Assembly (NCBI RefSeq): GCF_029688735.1
Contig: NZ_JARULD010000002.1
Span: forward strand, 434,001 to 498,000
Direction: 5' to 3'
DNA: 64,000 nucleotides
Source: Qipengyuania flavescens
Lineage (GTDB): Bacteria; Pseudomonadota; Alphaproteobacteria; Sphingomonadales; Sphingomonadaceae
Program-made: the position numbers and the translations under genes
Notes under the pieces: model-generated
The model's input: only the letters and a program-made list of their open reading frames with translations
The model's database searches: none
Told to the model about the DNA's origin: nothing
Part shown: positions 39,496 to 49,277 of the stretch, piece by piece
Numbering within the stretch: the first letter of the stretch is position 1
How the letters are laid out: each line of letters begins with the position of its first letter

Positions 39496-40367
39496 CCGAT
39501 CGCAAGGGAATCATTCTCGCCGGGGGATCCGGCACTAGGCTCTATCCCCTGACGCAGGCTGTCTCGAAGCAGCTTATGCCGATCTATGACAAGCCGATGA
39601 TCTACTATCCGCTCTCGGTCATCATGCTGACCGGGGTGCGCGAGGTAGCGATAATTACCACGCCCGAAGATCAGGCGCAGTTCCAGCGATTGCTTGGCGA
39701 CGGCAGCCAATTCGGTATGCGGTTCGAGTATATCGTGCAGGCATCGCCGGACGGCCTGGCGCAAGCCTATCTCTTGGCTGAAGACTTCCTCGCTGGCGCG
39801 CCATCGGTGATGGTTCTTGGCGATAACATTTTCTACGGCCACGGCCTGCCCGACGCGCTGCGCAATGCAGATAGTCGCACGTCCGGAGGCACGGTTTTCG
39901 GCTACCACGTCGCCAAACCGAGCGATTACGGCGTTGTCGGTTTCGACGAAAAAGGAAAAGCGAATCAGATCGTCGAGAAGCCGGCCGATCCGCCGTCGAA
40001 CTATGCTGTGACCGGTCTTTACTTTCTGGATGGGCAGGCGCCGGAACGCGCGGCGAAGGTGAAGCCTTCGGCACGCGGTGAACTGGAAATCACGTCGCTG
40101 CTCGAGATGTATCTCGACGAAGGCAGCCTCCAGGTCGAAACCATGGGGCGCGGATATGCCTGGCTCGACACCGGAACTCACGAAAATCTTCTGGAGGCGG
40201 CGAATTTCGTACAGACGGTGACGCACCGCCAGGGCCTCCAAGCGGGATGTCCTGAAGAAATCGCTTACGGCCAAGGCTGGATTGACGACGATGACTTGCG
40301 AGCTCGAGCCGAGAAATACGGCAAGTCGGGCTACGGGCAATATCTCTTTGGGCTGCTTCCCGGCTGA
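39492..40367 (+). CDS. rfbA: Glucose-1-phosphate thymidylyltransferase
   Basis: 291 aa. The nucleotidyltransferase signature is KGIILAGGSGTRLYPLTQ (residues 4-21), with MPIYDKPMIYYPLS, VLGDNIFYGHGL and VEKPADPPSNYAVTGLYFLD. It forms dTDP-glucose, the precursor used by RmlB. Last gene of the rmlCBDA set; the first sulfotransferase begins 11 nt later. Confidence 0.97.
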   Translation: MTDRKGIILAGGSGTRLYPLTQAVSKQLMPIYDKPMIYYPLSVIMLTGVREVAIITTPEDQAQFQRLLGDGSQFGMRFEYIVQASPDGLAQAYLLAEDFLAGAPSVMVLGDNIFYGHGLPDALRNADSRTSGGTVFGYHVAKPSDYGVVGFDEKGKANQIVEKPADPPSNYAVTGLYFLDGQAPERAAKVKPSARGELEITSLLEMYLDEGSLQVETMGRGYAWLDTGTHENLLEAANFVQTVTHRQGLQAGCPEEIAYGQGWIDDDDLRARAEKYGKSGYGQYLFGLLPG

Positions 40368-40378
40368 TTGTCACGCGT

Positions 40379-41389
40379 ATGGCGACGACACACATCTTCG
40401 TGACCGGCGCGAGCCGCAGCGGTACCACGCTCTTGGCGCGCGTCCTCGGCGGCGGTGCGGAGGTCGCCGATTTGCGCGAACTGCATTTTCTCGAACAGAT
40501 GGTCACCGGCGAGGAATTCAGTTCCGGGGAGGCGCTCGACCCGGCTCGCACGGATAGCCTAGTCCGCAGATTGCTGGCGGGCGTACGGGATGGCTACTTC
40601 CGACCTCAGCCGGCTACTGTGGCAGCAGGCGACGTTTCTGCTGTCATCGCAAAGGCCGATCCGCCGACCTGCGCTTCTGTCTATCGCGAGGCCACGCTAT
40701 TCGCCGCTCGACAGGCCGGTAAGACAATCGCGCTCGACCAGACGCCGCGCAACCTGTTCTATATCGACGAGATCCTGCAAGGTATCCCAACGGCGAAAGT
40801 CGTCTGCATGGTGCGCGACCCGCGCGACGTGGTGCTGTCGCAAAAGGGCAAGTGGAAGCGCCGCTCGCTAGGCGCTGATATTCCGCTGGCGGAAGCGATC
40901 CGTTCATGGGCCAATTATCACCCCTTCGTGATGGCAAAGATGTGGCGACAGGCTGCCGCTGCCGCGCGCAAAGCGACGCTGCGAAATGCGGTCATGCTCG
41001 TACGCTTCGAGGATTTGCTCGAGAACCCGGAGACGACCGTACGCGCTATCTGCGCCCATTGCGAGATCGCGTTCGACGAAACGATGCTCGACGTAGCGCG
41101 AGTTGGTTCATCCAATCGTGAGGATCAGTCTTCTGCTAGAGGCATTGATCGCACGCGTACCGGAGCATGGCAGAAAGGCCTGTCCCTTGCGGAAATCGCA
41201 ATTGTCGAGAAGGCTGCCGAGCCCTTGCTGGCGGAATCCGGCTACGCGCCGTCTTGCAGCAATTCCTCGAAGCTGGCGCGTGCGGGCTGGGGGGTGGCGC
41301 TACCGCTCAAGATGTCCCTTGCGCTTGCGCTCAATCTGCGCCGTATCCGCAACCTTCGTGCCTGGGCGTCAAAGCGCCTGAAAGCCTGA
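40379..41389 (+). CDS. Sulfotransferase family protein (polysaccharide locus)
   Basis: 336 aa. The PAPS 5'-phosphosulfate loop is HIFVTGASRSGTTLLARVLG near the N-terminus; a 3'-phosphate-binding segment VVCMVRDPRDVVLS is at about 140-153. It would transfer sulfate from PAPS to a hydroxyl or amine of an acceptor, probably a sugar or lipid intermediate of the polymer made here. The C-terminus has a hydrophobic stretch. A second sulfotransferase gene follows. Substrate not known. Confidence 0.85.
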   Translation: MATTHIFVTGASRSGTTLLARVLGGGAEVADLRELHFLEQMVTGEEFSSGEALDPARTDSLVRRLLAGVRDGYFRPQPATVAAGDVSAVIAKADPPTCASVYREATLFAARQAGKTIALDQTPRNLFYIDEILQGIPTAKVVCMVRDPRDVVLSQKGKWKRRSLGADIPLAEAIRSWANYHPFVMAKMWRQAAAAARKATLRNAVMLVRFEDLLENPETTVRAICAHCEIAFDETMLDVARVGSSNREDQSSARGIDRTRTGAWQKGLSLAEIAIVEKAAEPLLAESGYAPSCSNSSKLARAGWGVALPLKMSLALALNLRRIRNLRAWASKRLKA

Positions 41390-41394
41390 GATCG

Positions 41395-42426
41395 ATGCCT
41401 GCTCAAATCGACCGTGAAATGTTCCGCCACCGGCCAGGCAAGGTGTTCGGACGCCTTGTTTCCTGGGCGCTAATCGAAGGTCGGCCGCTGACCACCGGCG
41501 GGCGCTGGATCAACCCGCTCGTTTTCGGGCTTTACCGCGCGGCCCAGGCGAACCCAATAAAGGAAGATAGCGACCGGCCTATTTATATCATCGGCACCGG
41601 TCGTTCGGGCACGACTGTTCTGGGCACGCTTTTCGCGATGCACATGGACGCGGTATTCCTCAACGAGCCCAAGGCCCTCTGGCACTACGTTCATGGCGAA
41701 GAAGACATCATCGGCAGTTACAGCGAAGGCGAAGCGCGGGTGCGGTTGGGGGCCGAGGAGGCGTCGCCGACGATGGCCCGCGCGATTGCTAAGGTCTATT
41801 CATGGGCGATGCGTGTTGCCGGCGCGCGCCGGGTGGTCGATAAATATCCTGAACTCGTGTTCCGCATGCCGTTCGTTCTCGGCTTGTTTCCGAAGGCAAA
41901 ATGCGTTGCCATTCTGCGCGACGGCGTCGACACCTGTTCCTCGGTCACACAATGGTCGAAACGCAAAGGCGAGGTGCAAGGGGCGGAAGTCCACGACTGG
42001 TGGGGTCGCGACGGGCGCAAATGGTCTATGCTCGTCGAACAGATCGTCCCCGCGCACGAGGATCTGGCGCCGCTAAAGAATCAATTGCTCAAATGCGACG
42101 ATCACCGGGATCGCTCCGCAGTCGAATGGATCGTGTCGATGCGCGCCGCGATGGCTGCCGGCGAGCAGTTTCCCGATGCAGTCCAGGCCATCACTTACGA
42201 AGATCTCTGCAACCATCCCGATCAAACCTTGGACCGGATTCTGGCCCATACTGGGCTTCGCGATGATGCGAAGTTTCGCGGCTATGCACGCAGCGTGCTT
42301 TCGCCAGCAGCGCCTTATGGCACGCTTGCCCTCATGCCCGAGCTAGTTGAGCCGTTCTGTCAGATGCTCGTCGCGATGGGCTATGGGGAAAGCGTAGGGC
42401 GTGTCTCGGCGAGGACCGACAAGTGA
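41395..42426 (+). CDS. Second sulfotransferase family protein
   Basis: 343 aa from the ATG at 41395; the longer frame upstream runs through the preceding gene in another reading frame and is a shadow. PAPS-binding loop IYIIGTGRSGTTVLGTLF (about 64-81), CVAILRDGVDTCSS as the 3'-phosphate segment. It is only distantly similar to its neighbour, so the pair is not a simple recent duplication. GTGA overlap with the next glycosyltransferase. Confidence 0.85.
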   Translation: MPAQIDREMFRHRPGKVFGRLVSWALIEGRPLTTGGRWINPLVFGLYRAAQANPIKEDSDRPIYIIGTGRSGTTVLGTLFAMHMDAVFLNEPKALWHYVHGEEDIIGSYSEGEARVRLGAEEASPTMARAIAKVYSWAMRVAGARRVVDKYPELVFRMPFVLGLFPKAKCVAILRDGVDTCSSVTQWSKRKGEVQGAEVHDWWGRDGRKWSMLVEQIVPAHEDLAPLKNQLLKCDDHRDRSAVEWIVSMRAAMAAGEQFPDAVQAITYEDLCNHPDQTLDRILAHTGLRDDAKFRGYARSVLSPAAPYGTLALMPELVEPFCQMLVAMGYGESVGRVSARTDK

Positions 42427-43643
42427 AAGTTCTTCTGGTCAGCCAGCATTTCGAATTGCGCGGCGGTAGCGACGTGATGGTCCACCACACCCGCAGCATG
42501 CTGGAAAAGGCAGGCCACGAGGTACATCTTTTTGCCGCACAGATAGAAGAACAGGCGGACGACGGCATCCATCCGTCCGGCGCGCATTTCGAAAAACCGG
42601 GCGCAGGCGGGCTGCACAAGTTCTTTTTCAACCGCGACGCCCGCAGGCGCCTCGATGCCTTGCTCGATCGCGAGCGTTTCGATGTCGCACATCTGCACAT
42701 CCATTACGGCACCCTGACTTCTTCGATCATCGAGCCCCTGCGCCGCCGCCGCATCCCAACGGTCCAGCACCTGCATGAATATCGCAGCTTCTGCACGATT
42801 TCGATCGCGCGGCGCGATGGTGAGACTTGCACGTCCTGCACGGTAGGCAACTATCTCCCGGGCATCGTCCATCGCTGCAACAGGGGATCGCTGATACGCT
42901 CGGCAATCACCTGCGCCGAAATGTACGTCGCCGACAGTCTCGGCGCAAAAAGCTGGCCGCAACGCTTCCTCGCCGTCTCCAACTTCCAGCGCGACATGCT
43001 GGTGCGCCAGGGAATGCCGGCCGATCGCATGTTCACGCTGCATAATCCGGTCGATGATATTTTTTTCACGGTTCCGGATACGTCGGTGCCTCTCGGCGTG
43101 CTCTTCTTCGGAAGGCTTGAAGACTACAAGGGTGTCTTCGACGTGGTTTCACTTGCCCGTCGCCTCCCGGAAGTTCCATTCAATCTTGCCGGGGACGGAT
43201 CGCAGTTCGAGCGGTTGCGGAAGATCGCCGACGAAGAATCGCTACCAAATCTCAAGATATTGGGCAGTCAAAACCGGGATCAAATCCTCAGGTTATTGGA
43301 AGAGTCGATGCTGGCCATCGTGCCTTCGCGATGGCATGAGACTTTCGGCCTGACAGCCGTCGAAGCCATGGCGTCGGGGACTCCGGTTCTGGTAACCGAC
43401 ATGGGAGGCTTGCCAGAGGTCATTGCGGATGGACACACTGGCAAGAAGGTTGTCGTGGGAGACATTGCGGGCATGGAACGATTTATCCGCGACTTGCAGA
43501 ATGACCCTTCGAATGCCTTAACGATGGGTGCAAGAGGGCGCGAACGCGCGCGCACCAATTTCTCCCAAATCGCCTATTTGCCAAACTTGTTGGGACATTA
43601 TGCAGGCGCAATCGAGGCTATGAATGCTGTGAGAGGCCGATAA
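42423..43643 (+). CDS. Glycosyltransferase family 4 protein
   Basis: 406 aa from a GTG at 42423. The GT-B fold shows HLFAAQIEEQAD and the NAADM-type acceptor region, then the C-terminal GT4 block VPSRWHETFGLTAVEAMASGTPVLVTDMGGLPEVI with the E-x7-E motif. Four Cys (TISIARRDGETCTSCTVG) may bind metal or form disulfides, an uncommon feature. Transfers an unknown sugar. Confidence 0.9.
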   Translation: MKVLLVSQHFELRGGSDVMVHHTRSMLEKAGHEVHLFAAQIEEQADDGIHPSGAHFEKPGAGGLHKFFFNRDARRRLDALLDRERFDVAHLHIHYGTLTSSIIEPLRRRRIPTVQHLHEYRSFCTISIARRDGETCTSCTVGNYLPGIVHRCNRGSLIRSAITCAEMYVADSLGAKSWPQRFLAVSNFQRDMLVRQGMPADRMFTLHNPVDDIFFTVPDTSVPLGVLFFGRLEDYKGVFDVVSLARRLPEVPFNLAGDGSQFERLRKIADEESLPNLKILGSQNRDQILRLLEESMLAIVPSRWHETFGLTAVEAMASGTPVLVTDMGGLPEVIADGHTGKKVVVGDIAGMERFIRDLQNDPSNALTMGARGRERARTNFSQIAYLPNLLGHYAGAIEAMNAVRGR

Positions 43644-43648
43644 GAAGC

Positions 43649-44938
43649 ATGGTTTATGCAAATTTGAATGCATCCCAAACACGGGCTAGGGGTACGATGC
43701 ACCCTGCGAGGCATCGCAAACTAGCGGCCGATCGAGGTATAGCTGGCCATATTATCGGGCTGATAATGGCCTTCTCGATCCTGCATCTCGCTTTTGCGTT
43801 TCGGGAAATTATCGCCGTAAACCCGTATGGCGCACAGGTTGTAACCAATTTATTATTCGCAGTTATTTATGCTGGGTCTGGATTGTTCGTACTAATTCGG
43901 GGTGTCAAAACCTTTGATAGACGTGCGCTTTGGCCGGTCTATCTAATCGCATTTTGCGCGTTGTCGGCAGGCTGGTCCATCGATCGAAATGAGACCCTTG
44001 TGGGGATCGTATCCTTGCTTGGGTCTTTCCTGCTCGGGTTAGCTCTTTTCATAAAGTTTAAAACTCAGCTCCCAAAGGTGCTGGTGCTTGTATTTACATC
44101 GTACCTAGCTTTTTCATTTTGGTTCTATCTCCTCGGTTTTCCAGCGACCATGTATTTCACCGGAGAGCTCGCATTTCAAGCTTTTTCTGGACATAAAAAC
44201 CAGGTTGGGGCGATGGCTGGTATTGCCGCAGTATGTTCTTTTTGTATGTGGCGTTCTGAAAAGAACTGGACTTTACTAACGTTCCTTATCTCGATTCTTT
44301 TCATTATTGTTTCCCGCTCCTCGACGGCATTGGTGGCCACCGTTCTAACGTGCGGTTTGATAGAATTCAGCCGTTACACGAGGCGTAGCAGCCATCCGCG
44401 AATATTATTCTCCATAGGAGGCCTGCTACTCGTGTTGGTGGGAATAATTGGACTGGTCGGATTTGGAGCGACGCTCTTGGATTTTCTCGGTGAAGACCGA
44501 ACGCTCTCGTCGCGTACCAAGATTTGGTCGATTGTCATGCATACGTTCTCGCAACGACCGCTATTTGGAGTAGGGCAAAGTGCATTATGGTCTGACAACA
44601 GCCCGGCGACCTACTTGACGGCATACATTTTTTCCGATGTCTCGTTTCAGCAAGCGCATAACGGCTATCTGCAGGTGATGGCGGAGATTGGAGTCGTTGG
44701 GTTGACGATTTTCGTTGTCCTATTTTTATCAATATTCCTCGCCCTTTACGCAAAAATGATGCGAGATGCGCGGTACACGGCTTTCGTCGGATTCATGTTC
44801 TTCACCGCTATCTACAATTTCGGCGAAGCGACCTTCCTTGTCGGCAATTACATTTTTTTCGTCTTGATTGGCACCTGCGCTGCCGCGGTCGGTGAGAAAG
44901 AACGAGTGCGGAATGAAACGTCCACGACATCTACTTGA
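43649..44938 (+). CDS. O-antigen ligase/polymerase (Wzy-like) membrane protein
   Basis: 429 aa with about ten hydrophobic helices. A Wzy_C-type periplasmic loop contains SSRTKIWSIVMHTFSQRPLFGVG and QQAHNGYLQVMAEIGVVGL, where the His is typical of ligases and polymerases. Composition is clearly AT-richer than the neighbours, a sign of separate acquisition. Probably the polymerase or ligase for the repeat unit. Another protein of this type is encoded at 47232. Confidence 0.85.
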   Translation: MVYANLNASQTRARGTMHPARHRKLAADRGIAGHIIGLIMAFSILHLAFAFREIIAVNPYGAQVVTNLLFAVIYAGSGLFVLIRGVKTFDRRALWPVYLIAFCALSAGWSIDRNETLVGIVSLLGSFLLGLALFIKFKTQLPKVLVLVFTSYLAFSFWFYLLGFPATMYFTGELAFQAFSGHKNQVGAMAGIAAVCSFCMWRSEKNWTLLTFLISILFIIVSRSSTALVATVLTCGLIEFSRYTRRSSHPRILFSIGGLLLVLVGIIGLVGFGATLLDFLGEDRTLSSRTKIWSIVMHTFSQRPLFGVGQSALWSDNSPATYLTAYIFSDVSFQQAHNGYLQVMAEIGVVGLTIFVVLFLSIFLALYAKMMRDARYTAFVGFMFFTAIYNFGEATFLVGNYIFFVLIGTCAAAVGEKERVRNETSTTST

Positions 44939-44980
44939 TTTTCAAATTCTATCGATCTTTTCGTTACGAACGATACCCGC

Positions 44981-46081
44981 ATGCAAATCAACATAATCGG
45001 CATCAGAGGCGTCCCGGCCGCTCACGGGGGATTCGAGTCCTTCGCGGCGCGCTTTGCGCCTTATATGATCGAACAGGGCCACGACGTGCTGGTATATTGC
45101 CAAGACGACGATGGTGCTTTCGGCCCGTTCGAGGAGGACATGTGGGAGGGCGTAAGGCGGGTCCACGTGCAGCCCCGCCGAAATGGCGCCGTGGGGACAA
45201 TGGATTTCGACCTTCAATGCATTCGCGATGTCGCCAAACGGCCCGGGGTCGATCTGGTCCTCGGCTATAACACCGCGATCTTCTCGCTGCACCAGCGCAT
45301 GGCGCGGCGCAAGATTGCGATCAATATGGACGGGATCGAGTGGAAGCGCGCCAAATGGTCTTTTCCGGCGAAAAGCTGGTTCTTCGTCAACGAACTGCTT
45401 GGTGCGAACCTCGCCCATGTCGCCATCGCCGATCATCCGGAAATTGCGCGTCACGTTGCGCGTAGGACCCGTAAAGAGCCGGTCATGATCCCTTATGGAT
45501 CGGATCGGATCGAGAGCGCCGATGTCGCCCGTATAGAAGCGATGGGTCTCGCCCCGCATAATTACTTCGTTTCGATCGCTCGTGTCGAGCCGGAGAACTC
45601 GATACTGGAACTGGTTCAAGCCTTCTCGAAAGTCGATGGTGACAGCAAATGCGTCATCCTCGGCCGGCTCGACGAAACGAACGCCTACCATCGTGCAGTC
45701 AGAGCCGCCGGCAACGACCGTGTCGTTTTTCCCGGTGCCATTTACGATCAAAAGCGCGTGCAGGCGCTGCGTTATTTTGCCGCCGCATATCTCCACGGGC
45801 ATCAGGTCGGTGGAACGAATCCTTCGCTCGTGGAAGCGCTTGGAGCAGGGCGGCCCGTGATCGCTCACGACAATCGCTTCAACCGCTGGACGGCGGGCGA
45901 GGAACAGCTCTTTTTCTCAAATAGATCCGAGGCCGCACAAGCGATGCGTCGGATCGCTGGCAGTAACGATCTGCAGGACCGGTTGGGCCAGGCGGCCCTA
46001 GGCAGGCATCAACGGGATTTCACATTCGACAAAGTGCATCGCGCCTATGAAGAAGTTCTTGTGCGCTTGGCGAACCAGTAG
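44981..46081 (+). CDS. Glycosyltransferase, DUF1972 plus GT4 domains
   Basis: 366 aa. The N-terminus INIIGIRGVPAAHGGFESFA is the DUF1972 signature, common in rhamnosyltransferase-like enzymes; the C-terminal GT4 block is VGGTNPSLVEALGAGRPVIAHDN. A rhamnosyl or related transfer onto a lipid-linked acceptor is likely, given rmlCBDA in the operon, but not proven. Confidence 0.88.
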   Translation: MQINIIGIRGVPAAHGGFESFAARFAPYMIEQGHDVLVYCQDDDGAFGPFEEDMWEGVRRVHVQPRRNGAVGTMDFDLQCIRDVAKRPGVDLVLGYNTAIFSLHQRMARRKIAINMDGIEWKRAKWSFPAKSWFFVNELLGANLAHVAIADHPEIARHVARRTRKEPVMIPYGSDRIESADVARIEAMGLAPHNYFVSIARVEPENSILELVQAFSKVDGDSKCVILGRLDETNAYHRAVRAAGNDRVVFPGAIYDQKRVQALRYFAAAYLHGHQVGGTNPSLVEALGAGRPVIAHDNRFNRWTAGEEQLFFSNRSEAAQAMRRIAGSNDLQDRLGQAALGRHQRDFTFDKVHRAYEEVLVRLANQ

Positions 46082-46096
46082 GGGCAGCGCACAGGT

Positions 46097-47050
46097 TCAG
46101 GGAGCGTCTGTCAAAACCGAACCGAGTTGGCTGCAATCGAGCGTGTCTGCAATCGCTGTCAACTTACGGTAGCGCGACTTTCCCGAGCGGTGTGACAGGC
46201 TTGGCAACCAGGAAAACGCGCGGCGGTCATGGTAGCGCAGCCAGAAATCAATTCCTTCGCGAATATCGTAGCCTGCACACAGAGCAAGTTGCGCGCCGAG
46301 CAAGTCAGCCTCGTCCTCCTTACGCTTGCTTCCGAACCGGCCTTGCCGGTGGCGATCGCGCAAGAGGACATGTGCAAGCTCGTGCCCCGCGATTAGAGCG
46401 AGTTCAGAGGGATCTTCGAGAAACCTCAGTAGTCCGGTGGTGATCGCAGCATTGCTGCTGTCGCTATACGCTTCGACCGACTTGTCTATGACCAGCACGG
46501 TGCCGGCACTACAACGGGCGACGGGAGTAATTGCGATCGACATCTCGCGGTCATCTCGTTCGATGGTAAGATTGCTTTCGCGATCAATTGGCAGGCGCGC
46601 GAGCAATTCCGCGATCTGCTCTCCGACCATTTCGGACCATTCCGTGCCCATGACGCTGATCAGAGAGTCTCCGTTCACGGCCAGAATGACATCGCCGGGT
46701 TGGAGGCCGGCGTCGGATGCAGGACTATCCGAAGCGACCGCAGCGACTTGCGGGCGTGCGTCCAGCCCCAGAGCTTTCGAAACCGCTTCGCGTTCTTTCC
46801 GGTCATACGACGGCAGACTGTCGAGTATCAGTCCATGGCCTGCTTCGGGTGTCGAACACATCGGGAGGGAGGCTTGGCTCAGCTTCCAGTCGACCTCGTT
46901 GACGGATTGCAGGTAGCTTCGGAAGACTATCGACCAATGTTCGTCCGAGGCATCCGATCGCGCATCCCCCGCCGAGGCAGACACAGGCAGCGAGAGCAGC
47001 GACAAGAAGGCAAAGATCGAGCGGACAAATTTGGTCAGAGTTTGGGCCAT
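46097..47050 (-). CDS. Secreted M48 zinc metalloprotease with PDZ domain
   Basis: 317 aa. Signal peptide (FVRSIFAFLSLLSLPVSASA), then a PDZ-like segment around 95-145 (VASDSPASDAGLQPGDVILA). The zinc motif is LIAGHELAHVLLRD (HELAH), with the third ligand in KRKEDEADLLGAQL. It lies on the opposite strand inside the polysaccharide locus, divergent from the second Wzy-like gene. It could process an envelope protein; its link to the polymer is only positional. Confidence 0.85.
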   Translation of the reverse strand: MAQTLTKFVRSIFAFLSLLSLPVSASAGDARSDASDEHWSIVFRSYLQSVNEVDWKLSQASLPMCSTPEAGHGLILDSLPSYDRKEREAVSKALGLDARPQVAAVASDSPASDAGLQPGDVILAVNGDSLISVMGTEWSEMVGEQIAELLARLPIDRESNLTIERDDREMSIAITPVARCSAGTVLVIDKSVEAYSDSSNAAITTGLLRFLEDPSELALIAGHELAHVLLRDRHRQGRFGSKRKEDEADLLGAQLALCAGYDIREGIDFWLRYHDRRAFSWLPSLSHRSGKSRYRKLTAIADTLDCSQLGSVLTDAP

Positions 47051-47231
47051 ATCGAGGACGTCTTACCCACGCTGGAGGCTTGGAGCTAGCTGATCCGAGG
47101 CACCAAGAGAGATTCAGGCGCGTGTCTGTCGGGCAACAGCATCGGCGTCCTCGGTGAAAACACTATTGCAAAGGTGGTCATGAACGGAAGAATAACCTAA
47201 CGACGCGGCCGCTTGTCGACCGAGGTGCGAA

Positions 47232-48602
47232 TTGCGTAAGAAAACACAAAACCAGGCTATGTTTGCGGATGCGCGAAACGCTTTGGTCGAATACCGCGTC
47301 CTGTGGGCGTTTTTTGTGTTTGCGCTCGTCCTCGGCGGCGGTGGTCGCGGCGCTAATCTGTCGAATCTGTTCATCCAGCTTGCGGCCCTTGCCGCATTCG
47401 CGTGGGAATTCGACCGGATTTCGGAAGGCTGGCAAAGGATCGGTCTCACCGGAAAATTGATCCTGGGCGCCACGATCGCGGTTCCTTTGCTGCAGCTTGT
47501 TCCGCTCCCGCCCGCAATCTGGACCCAGCTGCCCGGCCGCGACGTACTGGTCGAAGCGCAGGAGCTTGCGGCCGGAGGCCTTGGTTGGGCGCCTGTCTCT
47601 CTGGTGCCTAATATTACCTTGCTTGCGCTCAGTGGCCTTGTCGCTCCTGTGGTCGTATTTCTGCTGGCAGCCTCTTTGCATCGCAAAGGCGCACGGTTCG
47701 CCTTGATCATGCTGGTCATCGCAGGTTTGGCAAACGCCGCGCTCGGTGCCATGCAACTTCTGGCGGGTGGAGGACTGGAGCTCCACGAGTCCGGAAGCAG
47801 CAGTTATCTCCATGGCTTCTTTGCCAATCACAACTCGACCGGGCTTCTTCTGGTCGTCGCGCTGTGCGCTCTCATAGAGGTATCGGCGGTATTGCGCTTG
47901 CGCCGGGCGGTGCTGGCCGTCGCCGTCGCGCTAGGGTTGGTGATAGCCGTTTCGATCATCCTCACGCAGTCGCGTTCCAGCTTGGCGCTGATGATCCTCC
48001 CGCTCGGATTGCTTGGCTTTCATCTTGTCGCGCAGACCCGCTTCGCCCGCAACCGGGCAGTCGGCCTCGTCGCAGTCGCAGGTGTCATCCTGGCAGGTTC
48101 GGGTATCGCGGCGCTGGCAATCAGCTCGAACGACCGCATGGCCCAAACGATCAATCGCTTCGAAACGACGGCGAACCTCAGGCCCGCACTGTGGTCGGAC
48201 GCGCGTAAATCGGCAGAGCGGTTTTTCCCCGTTGGAAGTGGAATGGGCACTTTCGACGAGGTATTTCAGTTGGACGAATCCCTTGAAACTCTCTATCCGG
48301 CCCGCGCCGGTCGGGCGCACCAGGATTATCTCGAGTTGTTGATCGAGGCAGGGGTCGTCGGTATTCTGGTTCTGTTCAGTTGGGCTGCCTATATGGCTTT
48401 CCGCATTTACAGGGCTCCGGGGTCGCAGGAATTTTCGCGGGCATTCTACCTCGCCGCAGCAGGTGGTTTTGCAGCGCAATCGCTTCTCGACTATCCGTTG
48501 CGAAATCAGGCGTTGTTATGTGTCGCCGGCATGATTTTGGGTTTGCTCGCTTCTGCTCGACAAGCAGAAAGAGATAGGGAAAAGGAAATGGCTGGTGCTT
48601 AG
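47232..48602 (+). CDS. Second O-antigen ligase/Wzy-like membrane protein
   Basis: 456 aa from a TTG at 47232 (ATG at 47259 is an alternative). About ten or eleven hydrophobic helices. Periplasmic loop with SNDRMAQTINRFETTANLRP and the block FPVGSGMGTFDEVFQLDE...RAGRAHQDYLELLIEAGVVGI, typical of Wzy_C. GC content is like the rest of the genome, unlike the other Wzy-like gene. It is followed directly by the wza-like and wzc-like genes. Confidence 0.85.
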   Translation: MRKKTQNQAMFADARNALVEYRVLWAFFVFALVLGGGGRGANLSNLFIQLAALAAFAWEFDRISEGWQRIGLTGKLILGATIAVPLLQLVPLPPAIWTQLPGRDVLVEAQELAAGGLGWAPVSLVPNITLLALSGLVAPVVVFLLAASLHRKGARFALIMLVIAGLANAALGAMQLLAGGGLELHESGSSSYLHGFFANHNSTGLLLVVALCALIEVSAVLRLRRAVLAVAVALGLVIAVSIILTQSRSSLALMILPLGLLGFHLVAQTRFARNRAVGLVAVAGVILAGSGIAALAISSNDRMAQTINRFETTANLRPALWSDARKSAERFFPVGSGMGTFDEVFQLDESLETLYPARAGRAHQDYLELLIEAGVVGILVLFSWAAYMAFRIYRAPGSQEFSRAFYLAAAGGFAAQSLLDYPLRNQALLCVAGMILGLLASARQAERDREKEMAGA

Positions 48603-49275
48603 GGGTCTGGTTCTCTTTCTGGCTTTCGCGTTGTCAGCGTGTTTCAAGCCTGCAGCCGATCTGCCGACCGGTCAGGCGGCCTATGCCGTGATGCCTCCGG
48701 CGGCCACGTCCGGCCTTCGAGACAGCTACCGGATCGGGGTTCTCGATGTGCTCTCCGTCCGGGTGTTCCAGGAACCGGATCTCAGTTTCGATGAAATCCA
48801 GGTCGATGCATCCGGATCGATCAACTTTCCGTTAATCGGGCAAATTCAGGCTGTCGGGAAAACGCCTTATCAACTGAGCGAGGAGCTCGAGGCAGGCTTG
48901 GGCGAGAATTATTTGCGCTCGCCGCAAGTCGTCGTCGGTGTGACAGAATCCGCTGCGCAGCGCGTGACCGTGGAAGGTAATGTTAACGAGCCGGGAGTTT
49001 ACGAAATATCCGGCAGCTCGAGCCTGCTGGAATCGATCGCGCGAGCTAAGGGGCTCACCCGGGTCGCGGTCGTCGATCAAATCGTCGTCCTCCGGACGAT
49101 CAACAATCAGCCGATGGGCGCGGTTTTCGACCTTCAGGCAATTCGCGAGGGTAAGGCTCCGGATCCGGAGATCCTCGGCGGGGATAAGATCGTCGTCGGC
49201 TTCTCGGCCCTAAAGGGCACCTATCGTGATCTGCTTCAGGCAGCGCCGCTCTTCAACATCTTCAGGACACTCTGA
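48595..49275 (+). CDS. Polysaccharide export lipoprotein (Wza-like)
   Basis: 226 aa from a GTG at 48595, overlapping the previous gene by 8 nt. Lipobox LFLAFALSACF gives an N-terminal lipid anchor. A Poly_export domain (DSYRIGVLDVLSVRVFQEPD) and SLBB-type beta-grasp region (RVTVEGNVNEPGVYEISG) follow. It is shorter than E. coli Wza. It forms the outer-membrane channel for the polymer and works with the Wzc-like protein downstream. Confidence 0.92.
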   Translation: MLRGLVLFLAFALSACFKPAADLPTGQAAYAVMPPAATSGLRDSYRIGVLDVLSVRVFQEPDLSFDEIQVDASGSINFPLIGQIQAVGKTPYQLSEELEAGLGENYLRSPQVVVGVTESAAQRVTVEGNVNEPGVYEISGSSSLLESIARAKGLTRVAVVDQIVVLRTINNQPMGAVFDLQAIREGKAPDPEILGGDKIVVGFSALKGTYRDLLQAAPLFNIFRTL

Positions 49276-49277
49276 TC

